64,000 nucleotides of DNA from Bosea vaviloviae (GTDB taxonomy: Bacteria > Pseudomonadota > Alphaproteobacteria > Rhizobiales > Beijerinckiaceae), in contig NZ_CP017148.1 of assembly GCF_001741865.1 (NCBI RefSeq), positions 62,001-126,000 on the forward strand, given 5' to 3'. The position numbers and the translations under genes are program-made. The notes beneath the pieces were generated by a model. That model saw only the letters and a program-made list of their open reading frames with translations. It did no database searches and had not been told where the DNA came from. Shown here piece after piece: positions 53,045 through 61,675 of the stretch. Numbering within the stretch: position 1 is the first letter of the stretch; each line of letters begins with the position of its first letter.

Positions 53045-54805
53045 TCAGTCGTCCTTCAAAGTATTGCCAACGGCTGGCGTTCGCAGTGATAGGAGTTGAT
53101 GGACCAGATAAGCGGCTGCCAGTGCAGCAAAGAAAATCACTGCGACAACAGAAACTTGGGGGCTGATTTCTTGCTTGATGTCTTCCCACATCCGGACAGA
53201 CAACGGTACGCTGCTCGGACCGCCTAGAAACAAGCCCAAGATGACATCGTCGAATGCCATGATGAATGAGAAGAATATCGCACTGAGCAACGACGGGAGG
53301 AGCAATGGAAGCGTGACCGTCCTGAAGGCCGTTATCGGAGTCGCACCGAGGCTTTGGGCCGCACGTTCAAGCGAGGCATCGAGCTGGCGTAAGCCACCGA
53401 CGATCGCGATCAGCGCATAAGGGATCCCGACGACGGTGTACGCAATCACGAAACCCGCTTTGGTCCCGAGAAGCCCGATCTTTCCAAGGAAGAAATACAG
53501 ACCCAACGCAAGCACGACGTGTGGCAGAACGATCGGCGAGATCAGCAATATGTAAATCGCGATACGAGCTGGCGCGCGCTGACGGACGATCGCGTACGCT
53601 GCCGGAACGCTCAAAGCGACCGCGAAAAGAGAGGCCAGCAGGCACGTTTGGATACTAAACCAGGCCGCCCGAAGCCATATGTCGTTGGAAATGAAGGTAT
53701 TGAACCAACGCAGGGAATAGCCGGGAGGCGGGAACGTCAGGTAGGACGCCGAGCTGAATGCGAGGGGGAAGATGACCAGCAGTGGCACAAGGAGAAAGAC
53801 GAATGCCAGGACCGTCGTAGCCCACAACAGGGGGGTCCGAATGACGGCGAGCGCCTCCGACAGCGAACGGGCGAACGGATGAATTCGGCAACGTAAGCTT
53901 TCAAGCGCATCCGGATAACGGGTGAGGCCCGTCCCGTTCTTCGCGGCCAGCTTTTTCGTACTCCTGTCCTCTCCCGTATCCGGGGCCAGCGTCGAGCGGA
54001 AGATAATCAGCATCGCAATCACAATGCTCAACAAAATCACTGATTGCGTGGTCGCACCAACAAAGTCAGCGAGCGCCGTCACACGGACAGTAATGCCTTG
54101 CGCGAGCATGTAGTCCCCTGCCCCGCCGAGGAGAGCCGGCGTAACGTAGAAGCCGAGGCAGGACAGAAAGACGAGTGTGCAGCCGCTAACGATGCCGGGG
54201 GCGGTCAGAGGCGCGAACGCGTGAAGGAACGCGCTCACCGGATTGCTGCCGAGATTGGCGGCCGCGTCGATCAAAGACCGATCGACACGCATCATGGCCG
54301 CGTAAAGCGGAAAGACCATGAGCGGCAACTGGATCTGGACCATGCCGACATAAACGCCGAACGTATTGAACACCAGATCAAGCGGATCCTGGATCAGACC
54401 CGCACCCAGAAGAGTCTTGTTCACCACGCCATTGGGCGCCAAAATGATGACCCATGCATAGGTCCTGATCAGGACGCTTGTCATGTACGGCAACGAAACA
54501 AGCAGAAGTAGAATGGCAGCCGCCCTGCCTTTCACTTTCGAAAGTTGGTACGCAAGCGGGTACCCGATCAATAAACAAATGATCGTGACGATGATCGAAA
54601 GAGTCAGTGTCCTGAAGAAGATTCGTACAAACGCCGCCTGAGATAGGGTTTGCCGGTAGCCGTCCAAGGTCCATTCGTCCCCGACCCTAAAGCTTCCACC
54701 AAAAAGTTGGACGAGGGGAACGAGATAGAACGCGGCAACAAATAGCAACACTGGCCCCAGCAATATAAGGGGAGCTACGTAAGCCGCTTTGTTCGATTTT
54801 GTCAC
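53045..54805 (-). CDS. Fused ABC transporter permease (PotB-PotC-like halves in one chain)
   Basis: 586 residues from GTG 54805; the start is uncertain (ATG 54874 is an alternative, and neither has a strong ribosome-binding site). The first half (about 1-300) carries the coupling loop DAAANLGSNPVSAFLHAFAPLTAPG, the second (about 330-580) RAAQSLGATPITAFRTVTLPLLLPS, each with about six membrane segments. Polyamine/iron-type importers usually have two separate permeases; here both are in one polypeptide, joined by a linker around EDRSTKKLAAKNG. The fusion is uninterrupted and looks genuine. Confidence 0.88.
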   Translation of the reverse strand: MTKSNKAAYVAPLILLGPVLLFVAAFYLVPLVQLFGGSFRVGDEWTLDGYRQTLSQAAFVRIFFRTLTLSIIVTIICLLIGYPLAYQLSKVKGRAAAILLLLVSLPYMTSVLIRTYAWVIILAPNGVVNKTLLGAGLIQDPLDLVFNTFGVYVGMVQIQLPLMVFPLYAAMMRVDRSLIDAAANLGSNPVSAFLHAFAPLTAPGIVSGCTLVFLSCLGFYVTPALLGGAGDYMLAQGITVRVTALADFVGATTQSVILLSIVIAMLIIFRSTLAPDTGEDRSTKKLAAKNGTGLTRYPDALESLRCRIHPFARSLSEALAVIRTPLLWATTVLAFVFLLVPLLVIFPLAFSSASYLTFPPPGYSLRWFNTFISNDIWLRAAWFSIQTCLLASLFAVALSVPAAYAIVRQRAPARIAIYILLISPIVLPHVVLALGLYFFLGKIGLLGTKAGFVIAYTVVGIPYALIAIVGGLRQLDASLERAAQSLGATPITAFRTVTLPLLLPSLLSAIFFSFIMAFDDVILGLFLGGPSSVPLSVRMWEDIKQEISPQVSVVAVIFFAALAAAYLVHQLLSLRTPAVGNTLKDD

Positions 54806-54896
54806 CAGTACAACCCGCCAATGTTGCTTTGGAGAAAAAGCTACGGCGCACACGTTGCGCCATCCCGCAGCCATGGTGAAGGCCAGGCCGGACTTA

Positions 54897-54930
54897 CGAG
54901 CCGCCTGCAGCACTTGGTGCAGGCGGCTCG
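54897..54930 (-). terminator. Strong hairpin between binding-protein and permease genes
   Basis: CGAGCCGCCTGCA (54897-54909) pairs perfectly with TGCAGGCGGCTCG (54918-54930); there is no T run after it. It sits 14 bp after the binding-protein stop and probably limits readthrough or stabilises the upstream mRNA, so that more binding protein than permease is made. Confidence 0.65.
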
Positions 54931-54943
54931 AGAGGCCCTAAGA

Positions 54944-56050
54944 TCACCGAACGCCAGAGATCCAGGCTTCCCACTGGGAGACCGCGTATCGCTCGTTGTC
55001 CTGGCCCTTCGTCTGTTGAGACCAGAAGTCGTAGTTTTGCACGATCTGAAGACCGCGCACTTTCTCGTTGGTCGGGAGCAGGGCCGCGCGAGCTGGATCA
55101 ATCAGCTTGAACGCGTTGGCATTCGGCGGGGAGTACAGAATGTGCTTGGCAAACTCCGCTTGGCGATCAGCCCGAGCGCTAAAGCCAAGGAACTTCATCG
55201 CGTTCTCGGCATTCTTAGCGCCCTTCAGCACGTACCAGTTGTCGTACTGGATAATGCCCTGATCCCAGCTGACACCGAGGTTTGCGCCTTCCTCGATCGC
55301 ACCGAAAACACGTCCATTCCAGGCGCTACCGATCACGGCCTGCTTATCGATAAGCAGCTGTGAGGTCTCCGCCCCGCTAGTCCACCACTTCAGGATGCTT
55401 GGCTTAATCCGCTCGAGACTCTTGAAGGCCCTATCCCAATCGATCGGGTAGAGCTTTGCCGGATCTACGCCGTCCGCCAGCAGGGCGATCTCATACGCCG
55501 CAGCGGTGGGACCCCAAGTGCCACCAGCGAGCGTGCGCTTGCCAGGAAAGCGCTTCACGTCCCAGACATCGGCCCAAGTCTTGGGCGCTTCGTTGGGGAA
55601 CGCCGCTTTGCTGTACACGCTAATGAGGGAGTAGACGATGTGGGGGCACGTGTATTTCGATGTCGCGATGGGCGTGAACGCCTCAAGGTCCTCTTTCTCG
55701 AAATACTGGTAGTCGATGGGCAGGAGGAGTCCGTCGCGCTCGAAACCCGGCGTGACGCCACCTGCGGCGACGGCCACGTCATAGCGGGGCGCACCGGCCA
55801 GGATGCTAGCCCGAACGGCGCCGGTCTCCACACGCGGATTGCGGATGACTTTAATGCCGGTCTCTCGCTCGAAAGGCTCGAAATAGGCCTTGCGCTGAGC
55901 CTCGCCCCAGACGCCACCACCATCGAATACGACCAGCTCGCCCGTTCCGCGGATGGCCTTGGCTATCGCCGGCTTGACGAGCCCGGTAACCGCCAAAGAG
56001 ATTGCTCCGGCACCCTGAAGAATTCTACGCCGATTGATTTGTCGAGACAT
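54944..56050 (-). CDS. ABC transporter substrate-binding protein, PotD/family 1 type
   Basis: 368 residues. Twin-arginine signal MSRQINRRRILQGAGAISLAVTG suggests Tat export of a folded protein. Binding-protein body: LVVFDGGGVWGEAQRKAYFEPFERETGIKV, YDVAVAAGGVTPGFERDG, GTWGPTAAAYEIALLADGVDP, and IQYDNWYVLKGAKNAENAMKFL. The family binds polyamines, iron or other small cations; the ligand is unknown. First gene of a four-gene operon (binding protein, fused permease, M24, ATPase). Start ATG 56050; AGGTGG upstream. Confidence 0.9.
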   Translation of the reverse strand: MSRQINRRRILQGAGAISLAVTGLVKPAIAKAIRGTGELVVFDGGGVWGEAQRKAYFEPFERETGIKVIRNPRVETGAVRASILAGAPRYDVAVAAGGVTPGFERDGLLLPIDYQYFEKEDLEAFTPIATSKYTCPHIVYSLISVYSKAAFPNEAPKTWADVWDVKRFPGKRTLAGGTWGPTAAAYEIALLADGVDPAKLYPIDWDRAFKSLERIKPSILKWWTSGAETSQLLIDKQAVIGSAWNGRVFGAIEEGANLGVSWDQGIIQYDNWYVLKGAKNAENAMKFLGFSARADRQAEFAKHILYSPPNANAFKLIDPARAALLPTNEKVRGLQIVQNYDFWSQQTKGQDNERYAVSQWEAWISGVR

Positions 56051-56477
56051 GTCTAACCTCCACCTTTTTATATTCCCCGATTGGCAGATCGGTTGATCCC
56101 GATCCGTCCACGATTGCCGAAAAGTTTAGACCGTTCTGAACGAAGCTTGCGCTCGAATTGCCCACCGCTTCTGCAAATTTGTTTCATTAGAGCGGCGGAA
56201 TCGGAGGCGGCGCCCCAAACACGACGACTGAAGCATACACAATGCATCAGCCCCGTTTTTCAGCATTTTTGCACTGTTTATAGCCAGTATCGGGCGCTTT
56301 TTCTAGATTCGTATCGATCGGGGTTCGCCTTAGGTGGCAAGAGCCCGAGCGGTGAGATGAGAAAATGCTGCAATATCGGGCCGAAATTGACGCGCACGCC
56401 TCTCACGAACCCGATATCTTCTATCGCATAGCGGTAGGCCTCAATCGAGGCTTTCGAGACCCTTCCACTAACGGGAT
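56051..56477. other. Divergent intergenic region
   Basis: 427 bp between the binding-protein gene and the flavin reductase. It is AT-richer than its surroundings and should hold both promoters. The two-part operator found elsewhere is not present here. No gene is supported. Confidence 0.5.
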
Positions 56478-57101
56478 ATGCGGATGATCTACACAGATGA
56501 GAGCGCCAACATCTCACTGGCACACGACCCCCTCAAGGCCATCGTCGCGCCGCGCCCGATTGGGTGGATCACAGCTCAGAGCGCGGGCGGCGCCATCAAT
56601 CTCTCGCCCTACAGCTTCTTCAATGCGGTCGCCACTCGACCACATCTCGTTTCCTTCTGCTCCGAAGGAAAGAAAGATGCCGTGACGTTCATCGAGGAGA
56701 CGCGTGAATTCACCTGCTCCTTCGTCTCCAAGCGGCTGGCCGATGCAATGAATGAAACGTCCGCCGACCTCCCGCGCGGACAAAGCGAGTATGCGTATTC
56801 CAAACTCGGGATGGAGGCTTCTCGATATGTGCGCCCTCCCCGAGTGTCGGGCACTCCCGCCGCTCTCGAATGCAAATTGATTTCAGTCCTTCAAATGCGA
56901 GACATCGAAGGAACTCTCATTCCGACCTTCATGGTCATCGGCCAGGTGGTCGGCATCTATATCGACGCCGCTTACCTAAGGGATGGCCGGTTCGATACCG
57001 CCGCGGCCAATCCGGTCGCCCGCTGTGGTTACGCGGACTATGCCGAGGTCAACGAAATGTTCTGCATTCTCCCGCCCAGTTGGCGCGATAGGTCAACCTG
57101 A
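56478..57101 (+). CDS. Flavin reductase-like (split-barrel FMN-binding) protein
   Basis: 207 residues. Typical family start: HDPLKAIVAPRPIGWITAQSAGGAINLSPYSFFNAVATRPHLVSF, ending VARCGYADYAEVNEMF. Members bind FMN and reduce it, or act as oxidoreductases on unknown substrates; no partner monooxygenase is nearby. The gene is alone on its strand, ending 195 bp from the convergent M20 gene. Confidence 0.88.
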   Translation: MRMIYTDESANISLAHDPLKAIVAPRPIGWITAQSAGGAINLSPYSFFNAVATRPHLVSFCSEGKKDAVTFIEETREFTCSFVSKRLADAMNETSADLPRGQSEYAYSKLGMEASRYVRPPRVSGTPAALECKLISVLQMRDIEGTLIPTFMVIGQVVGIYIDAAYLRDGRFDTAAANPVARCGYADYAEVNEMFCILPPSWRDRST

Positions 57102-57243
57102 CAGCGCAGGCATCCCTCTTCGCGAACGAGCGGGCGATCAACCAATGCTCGCCAGCATAGCCAAATCGATCAACTTAGAACACCCGCGTCGCTAGGTCGC
57201 GCGGACAAAGCGGATCCCCTAATCAGCCGAGGCGTGATTCAAG

Positions 57244-57265
57244 GCTGTTCTTTGGGGAGAACAGC
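57244..57265. terminator. Hairpin between convergent flavin reductase and M20 genes
   Basis: GCTGTTCT (57244-57251) pairs with AGAACAGC (57258-57265) around TTGGGG. No long T run on either side, so it is a weak terminator candidate serving either gene. Confidence 0.4.
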
Positions 57266-57295
57266 GGCATTTCGCAGGCTGGAAAAGACGGATCG

Positions 57296-58723
57296 TCAGG
57301 TTTTGGCGATGCCGTTGAGCGACCCGGGGGACCCGAGGTCCCAGAACAGCCCGGCCATGATCTGCATGCCCTCTTCGGCGATCGTCACTGGCATGTGCTC
57401 GTCCGGCGCGTGTTGGGAGCAGGCAGGGTAGGAATGCGGAATCCAGAGCGTCGGCATGCCGATAATCTCAGCAAAGACATCGTTTGGGAGTGATCCGCCG
57501 AAGTTCGGCTGAAGAGCTACATCACGGCCAATCGTTTGCTCCATCGACCCCAAGGCAAACTTGGCCCAGGGATTCTCGAGATCCGTGCGCGTCGCTAGGT
57601 AGAAGTCCTCGCGAAGTCCCTCGATACGAATGTCCGTGAAGCCCCTCGCGTCAAGGTAAGCTCTCAAAGCGGGGACCACATTGTGCGGATCGACTCCGAC
57701 TACGAACCGCAACTGGCATGTTGCTCTGGCAGAGGGAGGAACTGCCCCAATTGGGGCTTCAGGGCGTCCGGACGTGAGCGCCAGGATCTCGAAGTTGCAC
57801 CAGCCATAGACTTGCTCCGGACCAACCAGGCCAGGCTCTCCCCAATTGTCGTCGATCTCAGGATCGTCAGCGCCCTTTTCAAACTTCAGCTTCTTAAGCG
57901 CGGCGCGGACGTTTTCGGGGATTCGCTCTGGACGCCATTCTGGCAACGCAATGCGGCCTTTCTCGTCGGTGAGCGTAGCCAGTGCATGTGTCAGCCGGAT
58001 ACCCGGATTGGCCAGCAGGCCGCCCCAGTTGCCGGAATGATAGGCGCCTTCGCGTAGGTCGCAGTGCAGATTGAAGCCGACAGTACCACGCGCCCCTAAG
58101 AACAGAGTCGGCGAGTTCGCTCCCAGTCGCGGCCCGTCGGACGCGATCAAGCAATCCGCCTTCAAGCGCGCACGGTGAGTCCGCGCGATATCGGCCAAGC
58201 CCAGAGAGCCGGTCTCCTCCGCCATTTCGATCAGGACTTTGACATTGAAGCCGAGGTAGCCGCGCCTTTCCAAGACCAGTCTCAAAGCAGCCAGGTTGAT
58301 CGAATGCTGCCCCTTGTTATCGGCTATGCCTCGACCATAGAGGCGGCCTTCAGCTTCGACGAGCGTCCAAGGATCGCGCCCCTCCTTCCAGTCACCGGAC
58401 ATACCCCAAAGTACATCGCCATGGCCGTAGATCAGGATGGTAGGTAGCGCGGGATCTTCGATGCGTTCAGCAAAGAGAGCAGGAAGCCGAGCCTCGGCCG
58501 GATTGTCCAGTTGCTCGCAGCGGAAGCCCATGGCTTCCAATAGAGGTCGTATCTCACCATTGAGGTAGCGCAAATTGTCTTCGAGGGAGTCCAAACGGGG
58601 GCTCTCACTGGCAATGGCAATCCGCGGCTTCATCTCCGCAAAAAAGCTGCCATCGCGGACGTAGCGAAGGGCCGCGGCCACAACTTGTTCACGATCGGCC
58701 GTCGCGAGCGAAAAGCTGGGCAT
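57296..58723 (-). CDS. M20 family metallopeptidase (ArgE/DapE/ACY1/CPG2 type)
   Basis: 475 residues, longer than the hippurate-type M20 proteins here and closer to dipeptidase/carnosinase-like enzymes. Metal motifs: H in ILIYGHGDVLWG, D in GRGIADNKGQHSINL, catalytic E pair in EMAEETGSLGL, and a final H in WIPHSYPACSQHAPDEH. Likely cytosolic hydrolysis of short or modified dipeptides. The third exact copy of the two-part operator candidate lies 67 bp upstream (58790-58817), which ties the gene to the Lrp/M20 modules. Confidence 0.91.
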   Translation of the reverse strand: MPSFSLATADREQVVAAALRYVRDGSFFAEMKPRIAIASESPRLDSLEDNLRYLNGEIRPLLEAMGFRCEQLDNPAEARLPALFAERIEDPALPTILIYGHGDVLWGMSGDWKEGRDPWTLVEAEGRLYGRGIADNKGQHSINLAALRLVLERRGYLGFNVKVLIEMAEETGSLGLADIARTHRARLKADCLIASDGPRLGANSPTLFLGARGTVGFNLHCDLREGAYHSGNWGGLLANPGIRLTHALATLTDEKGRIALPEWRPERIPENVRAALKKLKFEKGADDPEIDDNWGEPGLVGPEQVYGWCNFEILALTSGRPEAPIGAVPPSARATCQLRFVVGVDPHNVVPALRAYLDARGFTDIRIEGLREDFYLATRTDLENPWAKFALGSMEQTIGRDVALQPNFGGSLPNDVFAEIIGMPTLWIPHSYPACSQHAPDEHMPVTIAEEGMQIMAGLFWDLGSPGSLNGIAKT

Positions 58724-58789
58724 ATTCGGACCTCGACCAGCAAACGATGCAGGCGCAGAAATGAGGCGACGCCAGCGAGGTGCATTAAT

Positions 58790-58817
58790 ATTGCAACATA
58801 CGTGAGAATCGCGCTCT
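58790..58817 (+). promoter_or_regulatory. Two-part conserved operator candidate, site 3
   Basis: ATTGCAA (58790-58796), 14 bases, GCGCTCT (58811-58817), followed by TATTT. Upstream of the minus-strand M20 gene starting at 58723, in the same orientation relative to that gene as sites 1 and 2 to theirs. Confidence 0.65.
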
Positions 58818-59034
58818 TATTTCATGATAGAAATGCAATTTTTGTTCATTTCCAGCTGGCCTTGCGCATGATTGGTAAGCGGTCGGTCGCCCTTCACCGA
58901 CCGCGCTGATATGTCGTGGTAGCGGGGAGCGTTCGGCTTCAATGCGTCAACCAGAACGCGAGCCACGTGCACGGCGTTGCGCTTCGTCCCATCATGGATC
59001 TAGTTCAGTCAGCGACGAAAGATCGGTTTCAGCA

Positions 59035-59285
59035 CCCTAGCACACGGCCGGCAGTATTGGCCCGGCCACGGGGGAGATGCTGCTTTTCGCGCGTCGCGGT
59101 ACGACGGGCACATCGTGCCGCCTGCCAACTTCCGGCAGGTGCCGTTGTTGTTGCCCTCCGCGCCGATCGGTCCAGTCGAGCGCGGTCTCCATGGGGACCG
59201 GCGTGGCATAGCCGGGTGCGAAGCGCATCAGGTTGCGGTTGTCCATGCGCAGCGGCCGCACGATCTTGCCGGGTTGACACGATTG
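59035..59285 (-). pseudogene. Relic of an FAD-linked oxidase/[Fe-S] dehydrogenase
   Basis: On the minus strand, in shifting frames: PGKIVRPLRMDNRNLMRF, then APGYATPVPMETALDW (end of an FAD-linked oxidase domain), then NNNGTCRKLAGGTMCPSYR, then PRGRAN (start of the 4Fe-4S domain with its CxxxxxxxxCPSY pattern). This is the junction of the two-domain D-2-hydroxyacid/YdiJ-type dehydrogenases. Only about 80 residues survive, with several frameshifts. Confidence 0.72.
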
Positions 59286-59289
59286 TCGC

Positions 59290-59568
59290 CGTGATCGGCC
59301 ACCCAATTGTCGAGCCGCCCCAGGTCGTGTTTCAGCCCGGCGAGATCGTCGCCGATATTGGCTTGGATGACGCCGGTTTGTTTAATGCGCTGCATGCGGC
59401 GCTGGTCGACATCCGCCGAGATCGACCGCCTCCGCTTCTCCCGCTGCGACGTCTTGGTGTCTTGCTGCAGGGTCCGGATAACTGCCTTGTCGTGCTGGTC
59501 CAGATCCGCGAGCCGCTCGATGATTTCGCGCGAATCTGTAGTCCAAACTGGAGCAAAATTGCAGCGAA
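59290..59568 (-). pseudogene. Open minus-strand fragment of unknown identity
   Basis: About 93 codons without a stop, containing SREIIERLADLDQHDKAVIR, DVDQRRMQRIKQTGVIQANI and GDDLAGLKHDLGRLDNWVAD. Amphipathic and probably helical; no start codon at its beginning, and a TAA just upstream. It runs directly into the dehydrogenase relic, so it is likely a gene remnant. Family not recognised. Confidence 0.4.
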
Positions 59569-59579
59569 GTTACTCAATT

Positions 59580-59607
59580 GGAGCGCAACGCTCGATAAAA
59601 GCGCAAT
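59580..59607 (-). promoter_or_regulatory. Two-part operator candidate, site 4 (degenerate)
   Basis: Plus strand GGAGCGC (59580-59586), 14 bases, GCGCAAT (59601-59607): 11 of 14 positions match the reverse complement of the consensus, with the same spacing. It stands 43 bp upstream of dpaL and so has the same orientation relative to its gene as sites 1-3. Confidence 0.5.
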
Positions 59608-59649
59608 ACTGTATTTTTGTACCGACTATTGCAGCTGAAGGCCCGACAC

Positions 59650-60858
59650 ATGCTGATCGTCAATCGCAACCCCGATCACGGCAAGCCTCTCGATCCGGTC
59701 GATGCGGAAATGCTGGGGCCGTCGGCGGCGTTAGAGGTTGAGCGCTTTCTCCAGAAGCGTGAGGGACACAAGGCGACGCCGCTGGTTTCATTGCCGCAGT
59801 TGGCCGGTGCGCTTCGCGTTTCGTCGATCCACATCAAGGATGAGGGTCACCGGCTTGGCCTTGGTAGCTTCAAGGCCCTAGGCGGCGCCTACGCTGTCAT
59901 TCGTCTGATCGTGGAGGAGGCATCAAAGCAATTGGGCCGCGAAATCGACATCGCCGATTTCAATTCGCCGGACGTCCGCAATGTGGCGGCTCAGTTCACC
60001 GTGGCTTGTGCGACCGACGGAAACCACGGTCGCTCAGTCGCTCAGGGCGCGCAGTTGATAGGTGCTCGCTGCGTGATCTTCGTCCACTCCGGCGTGAGCG
60101 ATGAACGCGTCGCCGCTATCGCTCGCTACGGCGCTCAAATGGTCCGCGTCGCCGGCAACTACGACGACTCTGTCGCAGAGGCTGCCCGCGTCGCCGAGAA
60201 GAATGCCTGGGTTATTGTATCGGACACCTCCTGGCCCGGTTACGAACGCATTCCAGGTTTGGTTATGCAGGGCTACACCGCGCTTCTGAGCGAGGCTCTG
60301 AAGGAAATTCCTCAGGTGCCCACGCACGTCTTCGTTCAGGCAGGCGTAGGGGGCGTTGCCGCAGCCGCGGCCGCCTATTTCTCGGAGGTACTGGGTGACA
60401 AGCGCCCGTACTTCGTCGTCGTCGACCCGTCTAAGGCCGCCTGTCTGTTCGAGAGCGCCCGCGCTGGTCGTCCGGTCAAGGTCGACCACGGTGAGCCGAC
60501 CATCATGGCGATGCTCGAATGCTATGAGCCATCGCTCGTGGCCTGGCGTATCCTTTCGCGCATCGCTGACGCCTTCATGACGGTCGAAGACAGCGAAGCT
60601 GTCGATACCATGAAGCGGTTAGCTTACCCGATCAGCGGCGACCCAGCGATAGTCGCCGGCGAAAGCGGCGGCGTTGGCTTGGCTGCCTTGAGCCAGGTTG
60701 CTCGTCTCCCGGAACTTCGGAAGCAGATCGGACTGAACGAACAGTCGAGGGTTTTCCTGATCAACACCGAAGGAGCTACGGACCCCGTGCTCTATGAGGA
60801 GATCGTCGGCCGCTCCTCCGATGAAGTATTGGCTGCGAACGCGAAGATGGCGGCATGA
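59650..60858 (+). CDS. dpaL: Diaminopropionate ammonia-lyase
   Basis: 402 residues, complete. PLP Lys75 in GLGSFKALGGAYAV, CATDGNHGRSVAQGAQ, VIVSDTSWPGYERIPGLVMQGY, HVFVQAGVGGVAAAAAAYF, and NTEGATDPVLYEEIVG. Produces pyruvate and ammonia from D- or L-2,3-diaminopropionate. ATG 59650 follows GAAGG by 8 bases. It is the only intact one of three dpaL loci. In the homologue at 4433, stop replaces the residue that is glutamine here (SVAQGAQ). A LysR relic and IS701 remnant follow; a degenerate copy of the operator lies upstream. Confidence 0.94.
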   Translation: MLIVNRNPDHGKPLDPVDAEMLGPSAALEVERFLQKREGHKATPLVSLPQLAGALRVSSIHIKDEGHRLGLGSFKALGGAYAVIRLIVEEASKQLGREIDIADFNSPDVRNVAAQFTVACATDGNHGRSVAQGAQLIGARCVIFVHSGVSDERVAAIARYGAQMVRVAGNYDDSVAEAARVAEKNAWVIVSDTSWPGYERIPGLVMQGYTALLSEALKEIPQVPTHVFVQAGVGGVAAAAAAYFSEVLGDKRPYFVVVDPSKAACLFESARAGRPVKVDHGEPTIMAMLECYEPSLVAWRILSRIADAFMTVEDSEAVDTMKRLAYPISGDPAIVAGESGGVGLAALSQVARLPELRKQIGLNEQSRVFLINTEGATDPVLYEEIVGRSSDEVLAANAKMAA

Positions 60859-60889
60859 CCGATCTTGCCCAGTTGAAAGTGGACATTCC

Positions 60890-61035
60890 TCCGCGCCTTC
60901 CAGCAGGGCCCGGCCGGCGGGCGTGACCTGCACCGGCATGATGGTGCGATTCACAAACGAGACCTCAAACTCCTTCTCCAAACTCGCAAGGATCTGCGAA
61001 ACGGCCGAGCGATGGCAGGCGGTGTCAGGTGGAAA
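60890..61035 (-). pseudogene. LysR-type helix-turn-helix relic
   Basis: Minus-strand reading gives TACHRSAVSQILASLEKEF, then VSFVNRTIMPVQVTPAGRAL and LEGAEE: the recognition helix and wing of a LysR DNA-binding domain. Both the beginning and the whole effector domain are absent. It lies between dpaL and the IS701 remnant and may be what is left of a dpaL regulator. Confidence 0.7.
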
Positions 61036-61175
61036 TTTGGTCCCGCCCAAGCCGGTGGGCGGCCCTCCTGAATACTAGCACTACTTTGGCAGATTTTTGA
61101 GTTGGGCCGCATTTTTAGGATTCCCGCGGCGCTGTTTGCGTGATTCATGGGTGGTCGGCTTATGGAGGGCCGGCC

Positions 61176-61394
61176 ATGGACGCGAGCTGGAAGTCCGATC
61201 TTGAGCGCTGGCTTGCACCGTTTCTCGATGCTCTTGGGCACAAGGTGCGGGCGCGGATGTGTCCGGCTTATGTGGCAGGGCTGATCGGCGCAGGTGATCG
61301 CAAGAGCATCCAGCCGATGGCGGCGCGCGACGGTGACGTCGGCTACGACCAGCTTCATCACTTCATCGCCAGCGGGACTTGGGACGCCGCGCGC
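61176..61394 (+). pseudogene. IS701-family transposase, N-terminal fragment
   Basis: From ATG 61176: MDASWKSDLERWLAPFLDAL, GHKVRARMCPAYVAGLIGAG, DRKSIQPMAARDGDVGYDQL, HHFIASGTWDAA. This is the conserved start of IS701/IS4-type DDE transposases. Homology stops at about codon 73; the rest of the open frame, to 61706, does not resemble the family. The 280 bp between here and the relaxase hold nothing recognised. Confidence 0.82.
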
Positions 61395-61675
61395 CTGCTT
61401 AGAACACAGCGAGGGCCAGCTCCGAATGCCCTGACGCTGAACCTTGCTGCGGAACTCGCCATGAGGGCGTCGCCGTTCACGCTGGCTGAACGGGTTGACC
61501 GCTACCAAGCTCGGCGGCGAAAGCCGCCGCCCTGTACCGAATGCGCGGCCAGCATCCGATACGTCGTCGATCTACCTGCCAACAGCACGCGGCTTCTATT
61601 AGCATGGGCAGTATTGTCTTGGTGCCCAGCCCGACAAAGACTCAAGCATTGCGGGCGGGTAGCCAAACAAGGCTC

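Noticed and set aside
58916..59638. Plus-strand open frame of 240 codons upstream of dpaL
   Set aside because: Runs antisense to the dehydrogenase relic and the minus-strand fragment; no family resemblance.
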